Source of the DNA: Pterobdella sp. o SKG-2022
Taxonomy: Eukaryota > Annelida > Clitellata > Hirudinida > Piscicolidae
NCBI GenBank assembly: GCA_964035795.1
Contig: OZ038326.1
Coordinates: forward strand, 771,803-835,802
DNA: 64,000 nucleotides
Reading direction: 5' to 3'
Below are positions 10,801 to 27,445 of this stretch, piece after piece (the stretch's first letter is position 1; the number at the start of each line of letters is the position of its first letter). Under the pieces are notes generated by a model. It was given only the letters and a program-made list of their open reading frames with translations, did no database searches and was not told where the DNA came from. A program made the position numbers and the translations under genes.

Positions 10801-13800
10801 CCTCTATGCAAATCTTCTCAACTTAAACAATTTATAAAAATTCTTGTATTTTTTATGCTTCACTGATACCATAACTTGAATCTTTTTTATTCGTGTCCCA
10901 GCTGCTCAGATCTTAGGAAATTGGATTAAATTATAAAAACACATTAAAAATTTTCACCTCCCACCACATGTGTTTCTCGAAATCATCTTCACTTAATCAA
11001 CTTATATTACACAAGTCACAACCCCTCCTAGTAGCATGGTCTTTCGCACTAATTTTCCACCATCACAACCACTCTCACACCAACCTTCGAAATATTTTCA
11101 ACTTAGGTGCAGTCAAAGCAATCTCAATTATTAAGCTCAACACTTTTTTCTTCTTAACAGCCAGCAAAACAAAGTTTTTTACACAGTTTTCAACAAAACT
11201 GCACGGTTTAAATGAGATCTCAACTCATTTTCATCTACATCCCATTACTCATAACTTAACTCAATCCCCATCTGAATATTCAACAGTATTCTCTGTAAAC
11301 AAATTTCACGCAAACATATTTCAATTTTCAAACAGCATCGGTGAAAAAATAACTTTGAAAGGACGTGCTATATGAATAAAATATAAATTTTTCGAAATTT
11401 TTAGTCTGTATCTAGTACTCTAGAGTCGGTGTGGATTAATTGTTTCTCATGTGATTGAATGTTTTGGACCGGGTAGATGGCTTTTGTTTAAAGACAACAA
11501 GAGAGTTTATTGGTTGGAAAAAGTTTTTTAAAATTTTACAAATAAAAGAATGGAAGAAGTTTTCACCAAGAATTTCATCCATTATAAAAAAGCGTTTAGC
11601 AGTCAAAAAAATGGTTCAAAAAAATAAAAAATCTAAGAAATTTTTCATAAATTAACAATTATTTGATAAAATAACTGTTTAAAAATAAATTGGAAAGACT
11701 GATCAGATAAATAAACGAAAAAAAGCGGATAATTTTAAGTGACAGCCTTCCATAATGTATTTAGTACGCTAAAAACTAAATTTATTTTTCACTTTTAAAA
11801 TATTTTGAAAATTTATAATAATTTTTTAGAAAATATAAATATTTGATAATTCAGAAATAACCCTATTCTGAATGTAAGTTCGCTTTTATTCTCAGATTTA
11901 TGGCCACTACTTGAGCGAGTGAAGGTCCTTTTGAAGTGCGTAATGTGGTAACATTTCCAGATTTTGTGGGTCGGTTTATATTCAATGTAACTCTTTTTTT
12001 TCTCAAACGTTCTCGCTTTGTGTCTGTCTGTTGTGCACGAAAATGTTTGCCTCACATTTGTTTGTGGAGTTTTGTTCCAAATTTACATTTAGATTTAAAA
12101 ATTAATCCATGAATTATATGTTAATTTGTTTTGTGTTTACTTTTAAATTTTTGTCACATATATATTTATCTTTTGTAAATAGATTTCTGTCATCTTGTCA
12201 GACAATGCACGACTTATCAAAAATTATTGCTTCTCTCTTGCTCGACTCTTTCCAATTTTGAGTGTTTCAAGATTTATCTTCAAATTGAATTAATTATAAG
12301 TTAAATTTCAAAAATTCTTAACCCTTGAATTCTACAATAAAGAATGTTTCAACATCAAAAAAGTTTCAACTTTCATATACATCAACAAAGCCTTCAAAAT
12401 TGTTGAGTTGAGCGCCAAATTTTTGCAGCTTCGGCGTATTGATCTTTTAACGTGCCTGAAAACCAAAGCCTTTTTTTAGTGGATGAAACGAATCAGAAGT
12501 AGGCAGAGTTAAACGGGAAAAATAATAATATTGGATAAATATCGGCAGGTTAATAAAATATGTGGACATGATGGAAATGGAAAAAAAATGTGTTTAAAAT
12601 GCAAATAAATAATATAAGCTATCCTAAATAATTAATTTTGAAAAATAAAATCAAAGAGTGCACACAAAATGAATCGAAGAAAGATGCTTTAAATCTAAAC
12701 CACTACTAATTTTCCAAAAGTCGTGTGTAATTTAAAACACGTGTAATTTTATTGTTATTCTTTCCGTTATTAGTTTTATTCTCTTTTTGTTGTTATTATT
12801 ATTATTATTCTCATTGACACACAAACCTCTAAAAACTCAAAAAACTGCAATACCACAAGATCACTTTGTAATAAGCTTAATGTTGGGCCGAGTTGCATGG
12901 CTACCATGCTATAAATCTCATAGCCTCCAATGGATGGCAGTTTTTGCTTCCGTGTATTCAATTTTGGGTATTTGCTTTTGTATTTTAAATTGTATTGTAT
13001 TCAAAGTGTTTTTTCAAATTTCATGTATTTTCACCCATCTCGTTTTTTTTCAAATAATTTTTTAACTTCACTAAAAGAATGATTTTTGAATTCATATCAA
13101 ACAAATAGTTTATTTTAAATCTTTTTAATACCTGATTTCATTCAACTGTCTCCTACTCTCTCAAACACCCTTTCAAAAATGTGTGAAACTGTTGAATGAC
13201 TACTTATGGAAACTACTAACCGACCAACGTTGTCATATAAATTATAGTACTGGATGCTTTAAGATAACTCACACTGCAAGATCCTACAAAAGTAAAACAA
13301 AGACTTCTGTCAAAAATGACATACTTGGTTCAACTCCGCGTAACGACCTTGCAAGAAAAATGGCTAACATATCAAAGTATTTTATCTTGTATGTTGTGAG
13401 AGATATGGTATGTAGTGATATATGAATAATTATGTCTCAACACATCAATGTTTATCAAGTCTTTAAGAGTTGCATCTCACAAACACAGTGTTTCAATGGA
13501 AAACAACAAAATTAGTGATCTTGCTTCGATTCCCAATGCAGCAATCATAGTTGCACGAAATGATCTTTCCCCCGCAAACCATTCCCACCATGCTTATTTG
13601 AGGGGGTGGTGTTACTTGGAAAAAAGGTTCTCATTGTCTTTTGGATGTTTTGATATTTCTGTAAAGTTGACCTAAATATTGTTTGCATCGATCCACTTAA
13701 GAACTGCCTTTTCCCAATAAGATTACTGAGATATTTACCCCATTAAACTAATTCGAAAACCTTTGATTTTCCAGGTCCAACTTTAATGGAACGTCTGATC

Positions 13801-16155
13801 TCAGTTGTTGTCTCTGGTGGAAAATTACTGAGTTTTAATCAACAAATTCCCGAAAAAAGTTATTTACAATAGTGCAAACTGACGAATCACTTCAATTTTT
13901 AACGCTTGACAGTGAAACATTTGAGAAAATTTTCAATTTGGTACTCTGACATTTTTCAATTTTCTCGCTCATCAATAAGCCCTATACACACTAGTTTTTT
14001 TCCGAAGTTCACATTGTCCCCTTTTGTAGCGTAAATATAGTATTTGAAGTCATTTGTGCTCAAACGTAAATCGATAAAACGAGTATTAGCAGCATGCCAC
14101 ATGTTAAAAGTCCTTGCGATCGACTGCGGATTTATGTGGCAGAAGAACATGCAAACCACGATAATCTTCGGCTTTGTGCTAGATATATCAATTGAAAACA
14201 TAAATTACAACTCACTCGAAAGTTTCAAACTGCAGAAGGTCGATTCTCTTGACCTCTTCGGACAGCAGTAGAGGCCAAAAGTCTTCGGAATGTAGCTCTA
14301 GCAATCCATCCTTCTGCTGTTTCTGTAGGAAGGCGTGCAGTGGCAGCTGTCTCTGTTGGATCTGTTTGTGATCTTGTGTTTTTGTGTGGGTGCTTCTGGA
14401 AAGAGTGGAGTTGAAAGTGGTTTTGTTGTCAAACTCTGCACTGCCATCACTGTTCATGCTGCCTTCAAAGGTGTCATCCTCTTCGCTCTGGCGCTCATCC
14501 TCGTCCTCGCTCTCTTCAGTCTTTTCTGAAAAATTCAAGTTATTTTGTTTTGGCCATAAGTTTGTTTCTAATTTAAGAACGTAAAATCTGGAAAAAACAA
14601 AAAAATTTCACGAAGTTTTAAAATTTTTAAAGGATATGATAAAAAGGGCATTTTTATTTGAAAACTATATTTCATCGTGCAATATTTTCGGAATTTCTAT
14701 TTATAGATTAAACTTCATCTTTTTAAACTAGAAATTGTTTAATTAAAAAAAATTCAATAAATTGGAAATTTCCATGAAGAAATTCAAAACAAATATGAAC
14801 TTTTAACGGTTTCCACGACTCCATTAGGAATGAAGGCCAAAACGAAGATTGCAAATTATGATGAATTGAAGCGAATAAGTTTCGAGAGACATTGTATACA
14901 TCTTGTTTTGTGAATAATAATGGAATAATATTTGAAACCCATGAAACATTACATACACATTTATTTAGAGAAGGTCATAAACTTGCATCTGACTCGCGAT
15001 CAAACTGCACTGTGAAAAAATAGGTTACTTCAAGTTTAGGAGGCATGCTTTGCTTTTTAACCTCAAAAAAATTTTAAATTCAGCATTTTATTTTGGAAAG
15101 TCAGTCAAGTTTTTTAAAATTTAAATTGTTACAGATCATTTGTGGAAATGATTAGTCTTTTTAATGTTATCCCTTTGGCCTACAAAACCTTTTGAAGCTT
15201 CTCTTAAGTGCGTTTCGTCAGGCCTCATCTTTCGAAGAAACTAAAAACTTTTGAAACTCGCCAAATTCCCTTTTTTTTTCTTTCATTTTTTCAGCCACTA
15301 AACCACACTTAATTCACTGATGAACGAATCGAGATAATTCTCTTAACAAACAGTAAAACTACACATAAATGAACTCTAACGAGAAGTTAGTATCGTCCTG
15401 ATACAAAAAACAGCCACTAACGATTTATAAAACCAAACAAACACAAATACATGCACACACACGCACAAACACTCCTTCCCCCACATAAACTCACCAAGTA
15501 CTTCTCCAGTGGGTTTATCTGTGAAGGGAGGGACTCTGAGTGGTTTGGGAGGGGCCTTCCTCCGTAGGGTTGACGCTACTATACCAGCCATGCCATTGTA
15601 ACTGATGCGGTTGTTAGCGTTGAGTTTTGTGATGGAGAGGTTGAAGAAAACATGTCGGTTTGATTTAAATTGAGTTTGTTCATGTTGCTTCGTGTTTGTT
15701 GTTTATGTTGAGGTTTTTTATTGTGTTGGTTGTGTTTTTTTGTTTTTCATGTTTTAAATGGTTTGAGTTATTTTTTTTAGCTGCTTTTTGAACAAGTGTG
15801 ATTTATTTTGCTGATTTTCTCGTTTTTTTTCAATTTCTTAAAAGTTGATTAATTGATAGTTTTGAGAAATTGTTTTTCACATTATAAATCACTTATTTTT
15901 ATATTAAAACTTCACTTAACCGACAAAATATCGTTGTTGAGTGGATTAGATCAGAGGAAGATCTAATCAATTCTCAAACATAAAGGACTTACGAGTCTCG
16001 TTATCAAAAAGACTATGCAGATGGATCGACACAACTCGCTCGAATAACTTTTCTATATTCTCTTCTTTTGTATCTGTGTATATTTTTTCATCAATGTGGA
16101 GAACAAAATTTGAATATTTTTTCTTCTCCATATTTTTATCACCGATTTTCTTCAT
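7853..16155 (-). CDS. Unrecognised multi-exon gene (at least 8 exons)
   Basis: Exons on the minus strand: 16155-15993 (starts MKKIGDKNMEKKKYSNF), about 15700-15495, 14525-14216, then 9319-9152, 9030-8915, 8686-8570 (or from 8704), 8352-8182 and 8004-7853. Phases match across the 15495/14525 junction and across all five 3'-most exons. Visible parts: FVLHIDEKIYTDTKEENIEK and VVSIHLHSLFDNET; RHVFFNLSITKLNANNRI; an acidic Ser/Glu/Asp tract (EESEDEDERQSEEDD) then LPLHAFLQKQQKDGLLEL; VNAWIEESGKIDIIKCETIE; a Lys/Asn-rich linker; YLNVIPKCIDHSGFKPIYE; TVRYKLKEYKRNQKPKVQ; SVTRIFFRVGPVLVETIG; and a basic C-terminus ending VVNFNLFE. I do not recognise the family. The groups of exons above 14.2 kb and below 9.3 kb might be two genes, because 4.9 kb separates them. 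An in-phase segment near 14150 (GLLTCGMLLILVLSIY) could be a transmembrane helix joining them. Confidence 0.5.
9320..14215. other. Long putative intron or intergenic gap
   Basis: No confident exon. Weak coding-like patches on the minus strand are near 12836-12960 (KLPSIGGYEIYSMVAMQLG, donor GTTTGT) and 14040-14150. The open plus-strand frame at 10968-11375 has no splice or family support. The rest is AT-rich and featureless. Confidence 0.4.
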
Positions 16156-19100
16156 AGAAACAAAAGCGAAAGAACCAAAAAAATGCAATTATGAAAATCC
16201 TAGCTGAAATACCAAATATACGCTTGAAAAACAGAAAACTGAATTTTTAAAAACACCCTGAAATTCAGAAACAATGTTTTAATGCTACGAAGGTTATGCT
16301 TTCAAAAAGTTATCAAATTTTATTCTAGATTCTTCCCCTTCCCCGACCATAAGTTCCTATAAAACTCAATATAAAATGCCTGTACAACAGCGCTGCATAT
16401 TGGCGCTAAATATATTTTCTTGAAAGGATCTCAATTCTAAGAAAGGTTTGGATGGAGGTATGGTTATAAAAGATGTTCCCTTATACAATAGCACAACTTT
16501 CATGTCTTCCGAATCACTGCCTTTTGATGATAAAATATGGATGAAACACGCATTGAACTCCCTGAAGTAGTAAATAAAATTTTGGAATAAAAATTTTCTG
16601 TTGATATGGTTTTTGAAGCTTTGTTTTGGGAGAATAATCTTGTTTAGAAAAGCATATACAACAAGGAGAATGCTTTGTTAATTATAATGTTCCTAAACGC
16701 TATCCATCACCCTAAACTTGCCAGATTTGCAGTCAAGATGGCATTAAAATTTAAAGAACTATTAAAATATGAAACACCTGTTGAATAAAATAGACTTGCA
16801 CAAACATAAAACATTTACCAGGTTAACTAGCAAGGTTTTGGGCCATGTAAGAGGTTTTCAACACTGCAGTCTTCATTCCATGGTGAACCTTGTGTTCCAA
16901 ATTCCCATGGAGAAACATGGATTTTGAGTGTTCTTCAGTCACAAGTTTATATTTTAATTCTTTGAGTCAAACAAAAATATATAAATATAAACACTTTTTG
17001 GAGCTTGTTATATTCCACGAAGTTTTTCTTAAGATGAACTTACATTATCAAGTTTATATATAATTTATAGTTCCATTAGAAGTGGAATCCTTCAAAAACT
17101 ATCCTTCATTATATAAAACAAATTCACTTTTAAACTTCAACATTAGTGGCAGAGCATAGTTTAAAATGTATATAGACAGTCAATCAATGCCTTATCCATG
17201 GTCTTTTCACATAATCTCTCTTGCAGTTTTGAACATTTATGTGAGTTTTGGGACAGACCTACAAATTCCTATAGTATTTTTAATATTTTTGTTTGTTAAA
17301 TGCAGTTTGAACAGTGTTTAGGGTTTGGAACTTAAACAATTCAGTTGCTTTCAAACTTGATTTACTGATTAATATTGATAAATGGAGTTCGTAAAACTTT
17401 CGTTTTATAATTTTTTTTTTGAATTTTAACCAGGCCTTCATCAAAAAAGTAACTCAAAAAATACTTATTTTTTACAACCTTTATACAATAATTTTCAAAT
17501 CGAAACCATTTATTTTTAATGCTATATTACACAGGATTTCCAAGCCACAATAAACTCAGGACTCCATTGATTCAAGCGTGTGAGGCTTCAATCTCGCCAG
17601 GTACATTCGCCAGTTATATACTGATGATTGTGTGTGTTGTATGTGTTGAATGAACTTCTATTGTCTTGAGCTTTTGAAGCCTTCTCATGTTTCAAATTAA
17701 AATTATTGCTTATTTTTATTATTTCTGTGAAAATGAAGTGTCTAATTTTTTCTCTTGAGATAACGTGAAACTTTTATTTCAAAAGCTAAAATTTTATTCT
17801 TCCAAGCTTATTTTTAAATTCTCAATAGATATCTGATAAAACGTCGTAACAAAAGTAGGTTTTGTAAATCGTGGTACCCAAGTTTCCATTTGGTGACCTG
17901 ATGGCCCACTTGATTGAGTGAGTGAAAATGTTGTAACTTGAAGATAAATTTAGTTACTTTTTAAATGAACTTGAGTCGAATTGAGGTTTGCGAGTGTAAA
18001 AGGAAACCTAGGTTGGGACACGTGTGTGATTTGACTCTCAAATAAAGCTTCACTTTTTGAAACAGACCTTCATTGGCTTTCGAGTATTTTGACTAAATAA
18101 CCTCGCCAAAATAATGTAACACCCAAAGGTTTTAAGGCAAATCAATAATAAAGATAAAAGACAAATTTCATGTATTTATTAAAATTTTAGTTTTCAGATT
18201 CCTCGAAAATGTTCTCCACCAATCAAAGGCTTAGTGTAAATAGAAGACTAAAAGTCAATGATAATATCCAAATAAATATGTTATAATACAATTTTAAAGT
18301 ATTTATTCAAAAATAAATTCAAATTTTTCATTCAAAGAGCAAAAACGTATAGTGAATGTCAGATGCTAACAGTGATGTGTGGAATAAAAATTTTATAAAT
18401 TTAATATAAGATATATCTGATACGAATATATTTAAAAATAGATTTGTCATACTAAAGTAGCGATGCAACATAGATGCGTAACTTTAAGGGAGATTGTGAA
18501 TGAAACGGGAAATTCGAGCTGATTAGGTGCTTAAAATTTCAACTGAAGATCTTAAAAAAGGGTGACTTAGTAAATTAATGTTAATACTATGGCCGCGACT
18601 GCTGTGACGACTCGTCAAATTTAACAATGTAAAAATAAAATAAGGCTATAAAAATACAATTCAAAATACAACTTTGGAAACTGAACAAAAACTAGACTTG
18701 AATTTTGCTGACTAAAAAGCAAAAAAGCATCAAAGTAAAACTTAACCGCATTAAATATGCACTTTTACTGAAGATTCCTAAAACGAACATTTAAGGAATA
18801 TTCTATTTGTATGCGTACACACATACAAATAAAATATATATCTGATTTTTTGAGCAACGATTTTTATACTTCAAAAATATACATCAAATTCCCGTGGAGG
18901 TACAAAAGCTGGTCACCAGGGAACGCCCCAGAATCAAGCTAAACGCACCAAAAATACTACAAAGCCGAAAAAAATTAAATTAACAACACTGAATGTACGC
19001 TGAAGGTTGACTAAGCTTTTGAAGAATAAAAAACAAAAAAAATTTGTGATCTGTGGACAAAGATGAAAGCTTCATACATACAATCATAAAAATTGTTTGC

Positions 19101-19263
19101 CTTATTAGGAGGAATGGTGCCGTGAAGAACTACTTTGTGTGCAGATGGTACATAAATGAATGAATGAATGAATGGAAAGTGAAAGAGATACATGGCTAGA
19201 TAAAAGAATAGAGAGAGATAAATAGAGATAGATAAATAGATAGATAGATAAGAACTCGAGATT
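16156..19263. other. Intergenic, one weak candidate exon
   Basis: Mostly AT-rich. Near 17537-17600 the plus strand has an acceptor (ttacacag), an open stretch reading FPSHNKLRTPLIQACEAS, and a GTACAT donor. The TPLIQAC string resembles the start of an ankyrin repeat, but it stands alone. Nothing else supported. Confidence 0.3.
19154..19251. repeat. Tetranucleotide microsatellites (AATG)n and (GATA)n
   Basis: Five AATG units at 19154-19175 and an imperfect GATA/GATAAATA cluster at 19217-19251. They lie just beyond the MEK 3' end. Confidence 0.8.
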
Positions 19264-23125
<3,862 letters not shown>

Positions 23126-24435
23126 AGTCAAAAGGCCCTAGATCAACTAGAGACCCGATCGAAAAGTGCTTCAAATTATCCTATTTACGCTTCAAGTTTT
23201 TCAGTTAAGTTATAACTTTTTAAATTAAATTATTTGCATAATTTCTCACCTAGCATACGTCAAATTGACAACAAGAAATTGTCCAGACGATTAATAGACG
23301 TTTATGATGGAAAATTTGTGGAAGGTAAACCAATATCGGATTTTTGTTTATATATATATCTTTATTCATATAGTTTCTCTATTTGATAACCAGAAATAAT
23401 TAATTCAACGCATTCAATTTTTGTTTTTGTAAAAAGATTTTTTATAAGAGAAATAAGTTTTTAGAATGATTTTCAGACTTTTTTGAGTCAATTCTCAATT
23501 TATTCGATGTTTAAAAGCTTAAAAATATGAAGTGAAAAAGCTGATTAATTTTTTAAAATGACAGATAGCTAAAATTGAAAATAGAAATGAAGGTACTAAA
23601 AAACGAAAGCTATAAAACAGGAATATCAAGAAAAAATTTCATTGAGAATTTTTTGAAACCCGTGAAAACGAAACTAGAGTTTTTGGTTTTTTATTAAGTC
23701 AAAGTAACAAGTACAAAATTACTGAGCACTAAATAATATATATTTTTTTAAAATACGAAGTTCTTCGTTAAGAGAGTAACATTTTGAAGTTGTATTTAAA
23801 ACAGTTGACATGTGGAAAATCAAGAGAAAAGATGAAGTGCCAGGGTGGGTGCGAAATAATCTAACACGGAATGAATGTGGTAGAGTAATAAAAATATGAA
23901 TTCGGAAAAACTGTGAAAAATACATGATGAAGCTTAAAAACTGAAAATTAATGACAGAGTTTTAGACAACAATAGAGTTGTCGGTGCTAATTAGAAGCAT
24001 CGTTTTTACACTTTTTAAACGTCTGCGCTCAGAAGAAATTCTATTAGATGCATGAAAAAGTATGCATGAAATGTGATGCTTTAATCCGAATTTCACATCC
24101 TTCACATACTTCCAACAAAACGAAAGAGTAGGAAAATTTTATAATTTTTTGTCTAAACGTGTTTTCCTGAAATGAAGTCTTGGAATGTATAAAAATATTT
24201 TAAAAATAGTGCTTTTAATGAGATTAATATATATTTATAACTTTCCATTATTAAAAATAAGTTAAATTTAAACTTTACAAACAATACGTCACATAGAATA
24301 TAAAAAAAAACATTAGAACATCCGGCTTAAAATAGACACCGTGCAAAATATGAGTAATTAACTTTAAAAAATATACCGAAACACCACTATAAAGCAACTT
24401 AACGATAAGACATTGGTAACTTAAAAGCACAAACC
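23126..24435. other. Divergent intergenic region between MEK and the orphan gene
   Basis: About 1.3 kb separates two genes transcribed away from each other, so both promoters probably lie here. The sequence is AT-rich. I cannot assign a TATA box or initiator with confidence. Confidence 0.45.
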
Positions 24436-27379
24436 ATGTACTGCATCTCAGATCCGAGCATTAACACCGAAAAGTACGGCTACCCAGACTCTTTCCATGA
24501 TGACGTAAGACCTCTTTCCTGTCCCATCAAATCCTTGTCTTTGATCATCCCTCTGGAAACGAGGAATGCTGATATGACGAAAGAGAACTTAGATTTTGGA
24601 GATAACCAGCATTGGAGAGGTAATAAAGGGTCGTTTGAGACGAAAGGGGACACAAGAAGTTACAGCGAAGTTCCGCTCAAGAACAACAAAAGTAATGAAA
24701 ATGTCAAAAAAATCATCTACTACCAGACCTGCTCTCAAGCTAGTTTTGAGTACCCATACTTCCATGCAAAAGATTCTTTCCAGTCTGACGCCTCAACTAT
24801 GCTAATGTTTTGTTCTTCTCCAGAAGAAGTCAGTATCGACTTCAAGGAGCCAAAGGACGGCTTCAACATTTGGATGGATAGTGACCACAAAGAAGACAAG
24901 GAACATCAGAAAAAGGCCTGGGCTAAATGCTGCACCAATGACTGGTTTGAACATGGCCAACACTTTGCCTTCCAGCACCCATGCGAAACTTTTGGAGATT
25001 ATGGCCAGAAAGACGTGAGTTTGGAAAAGAATAATGAACTGAACAATCCTCACTTTCTTCCCGAACAAATGTTCACTCGTTTCAACGCCAATGTGTATAC
25101 TGCATGCGAAGATAAACCTTTTTCATTCGGGAAGGAAGTGAAAAATGAATTTTTTGGTTGTTTCAATAAGGAACACAATAACTTTGAAAGAACACATGAA
25201 AAAGAAAAGAATTCGACTTTTGCACCTTTCTTCAGTCCTTTCATTATCCCACGTCGAACCAGCCGCTCTTCCCACAACAACGACCACTCCACCCACATGA
25301 TGGCCTTCCCATTTCTGCAGCATCCTCAACACTTCTGTAACCATCTGTTCTGTAGCCAATCTTGCAAACAACCATTTTGCAAGAAATCCAAGAAAGGGTT
25401 TTGTTCTCTTAATTCTAGACTTAAAAACAAGACTCCACAATTTACTGAAAATGTCTATTTCAACAAAAAAGGCAACATAGGTAAGGAATCATGGGCGATG
25501 AAATACCGCAGGTTTGCAGAAAAAGAGTGCTGCAGAAAAACGGGACTTTGTTTCAAATGCCGAGCAAAAATGATGGAAAAAGGCGTCTCAGAGCAAAAAA
25601 GAAGACCCAGTATCAAAGTCAAAAAAAGGAATCCATTATTTGTGCCAGGGCAAGCTTATAAAACTGTCGAATGTAATGTTTCCAAGATCTTTGCCAAGAT
25701 ATTCAACGATAAAGAGATGAACATTTATAAGCAGAAAAACACCCACGAAAAAAAAAGCACGAAGACTGGTTTCGGCAAATGTGATTCCCAGCTGGATGGG
25801 GTTGATGTGAATGATATGTCAATGAGGAACAAAAGCATTCTAAATGTACTTAAAACTTCTTTGCTAAATAACAAACCAGAAAAGTCGTATTACATACAGA
25901 ACTTGTGTCCAAACTGCGACAATGAAGACCAAGCTCAATCTTTCGCTCACAACTTCGGCTCCAAGTTTCCTCACGATTACTGCCTCAGAAATGATGCTCT
26001 AAGCAGAAAAAACTCCCTTATGTCTGATAACTTTTTGAAGTTCCAGTTCAAAAACAATAAGGCTTTCAAAGATGCAATGAATGGAAAACCCTTTTATAAC
26101 ATCAAGAGTGCATTTGACTTGCAAGGAAACGATATGATGGTGTTTGAAGATCCTTCCGTCAACGAAATCATGAAAAATTATGAAAATGAAATCCCATGCA
26201 AATGTTCCTGCAACCCACCCTTGGAAAAGTGCTACCATCACAAAACATACTTTACAAAAAAACCTGTCAGCAAAAAACGGTTAAACTCAAAGCTCCCGCT
26301 GTTGAGGGAATTGAGCAAGATTGAAAGAGAAACCAGAAACCTGGAAAACCAACTAAAAATCGCTCTTTTGAGGAACGAATCTCTGGAACAGACATTCAAG
26401 GATGAGATAGCGAGGGGTCAACATGATGAAAGCGACAGCCTACTGAGTCAATACGACTCCGAAAAGACTCTCAGAAACCTCCAATATGAATTCCACTCGT
26501 CTAAGCCTCATAAATACAAAAAAAAAGATAGTTTCAGAAATAAAAAGCGTCTGTACAACAAGTTAGTGAAGTCGAGAACGAGGGCGGAGAGCGTTTTAAA
26601 AAAAGTCTCCCGAAACATGGGCAAGGTTGAGAAGGTAGTAAACAACTTTGGAGGCAAGGGCAATTTTCCGAAGAACCCAGTTGATTTGCCGAGGAAAAAA
26701 ACTCCCGTGGTGACCCCAAGGAACCAATTCAATAAGATTGATCATCCCACCAAGTTCCTCATTCAAAAGCCCAATTTGAGAGCAGTGGTGTCGAAGCACA
26801 ATGAACCAGACATGTCTTTCTATCATAACTTCCAAAACAACAACCATTTCGACTCTGAGAATGAAAAAGACAGCTTCCATCACTTTTTCGACAAGAAGTT
26901 ATTACCAAAGGAAGCTCACTTCAGTCCACAACTCACAGCCACTAACTTTTGCAACCACTCCCACCACATCCACTGTCCAAACGTTGGTTTTAACTGCGTT
27001 TTCAACTTTTCAGACTGTCCTCTGGCAAAAAATCAACTTTTCCAATGCCCCATGTTTCCCCAATGCAATCCCTACTGGAGCCAACCCATGACATACAACC
27101 ACTACCAACACGAAAGCAAAGTAGCTTTTTAAGTATTTTTTGTCATATATAATAATATATAAAAAAGTTTGAAACTTCATAAATTTAATAATAGCTCAAA
27201 TAATTTTCCAGTTTCCAATTGGCAATATATTTTTCAAAAGCCTACACGAAGAAATCTGCAGAAACGTGAAAAGTTGCTACACGACCAAAAAGCCCAACAA
27301 CACATTTTGTGAGTACCCCGAAAAGCCATGGACAGAACTCTTCGCTGACTCACACATCAACTCTCATCACACTTCATAA
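24436..27379 (+). CDS. Cys/His-rich orphan protein, about 950 aa
   Basis: Exon 1 is 24436-27120 (895 codons) and exon 2 is 27212-27379 (55 codons plus stop). They join in phase across a 91-nt intron with donor GTAGCT and acceptor ttttccag. If unspliced, the frame ends at 27132 (898 aa). No signal peptide or membrane segment is evident, so a soluble intracellular protein is likely. Composition is rich in Asn, Lys, Phe, His and Cys. Cys clusters: CNHLFCSQSCKQPFC about 302-316, ECCRKTGLCFKCRAK about 362, NLCPNCDN about 488, CKCSCNPPLEKC about 587, and a His/Cys region about 837-880 (NHSHHIHCPNVGFNC). A coiled coil is likely at about 620-665 (RELSKIERETRNLENQLKIA). The pairs do not fit a standard zinc-finger spacing that I know. 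No family recognised; function unknown. The length of the open frame in an AT-rich genome makes coding nearly certain. Confidence 0.85.
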
Positions 27380-27439
27380 ATATTTTCAAATTAATAATAA
27401 TTATTTTTTCGAATATTTTTCGAATTTTGGAAAATTATG

Positions 27440-27445
27440 AATAAA
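27440..27445 (+). promoter_or_regulatory. Poly(A) signal of the orphan gene
   Basis: AATAAA lies about 60 nt after the exon-2 stop at 27379, which supports exon 2 being the true 3' exon. Confidence 0.55.

Noticed and set aside
10968..11375. 135-codon plus-strand open frame
   Set aside because: No recognisable domain, no splice or poly(A) context, and composition not distinct from its surroundings. Left as non-coding.
24802..26883. Several minus-strand frames of 60-105 codons and short plus-strand frames inside the orphan gene
   Set aside because: Shadows of the 895-codon exon; no splice signals or family similarity.
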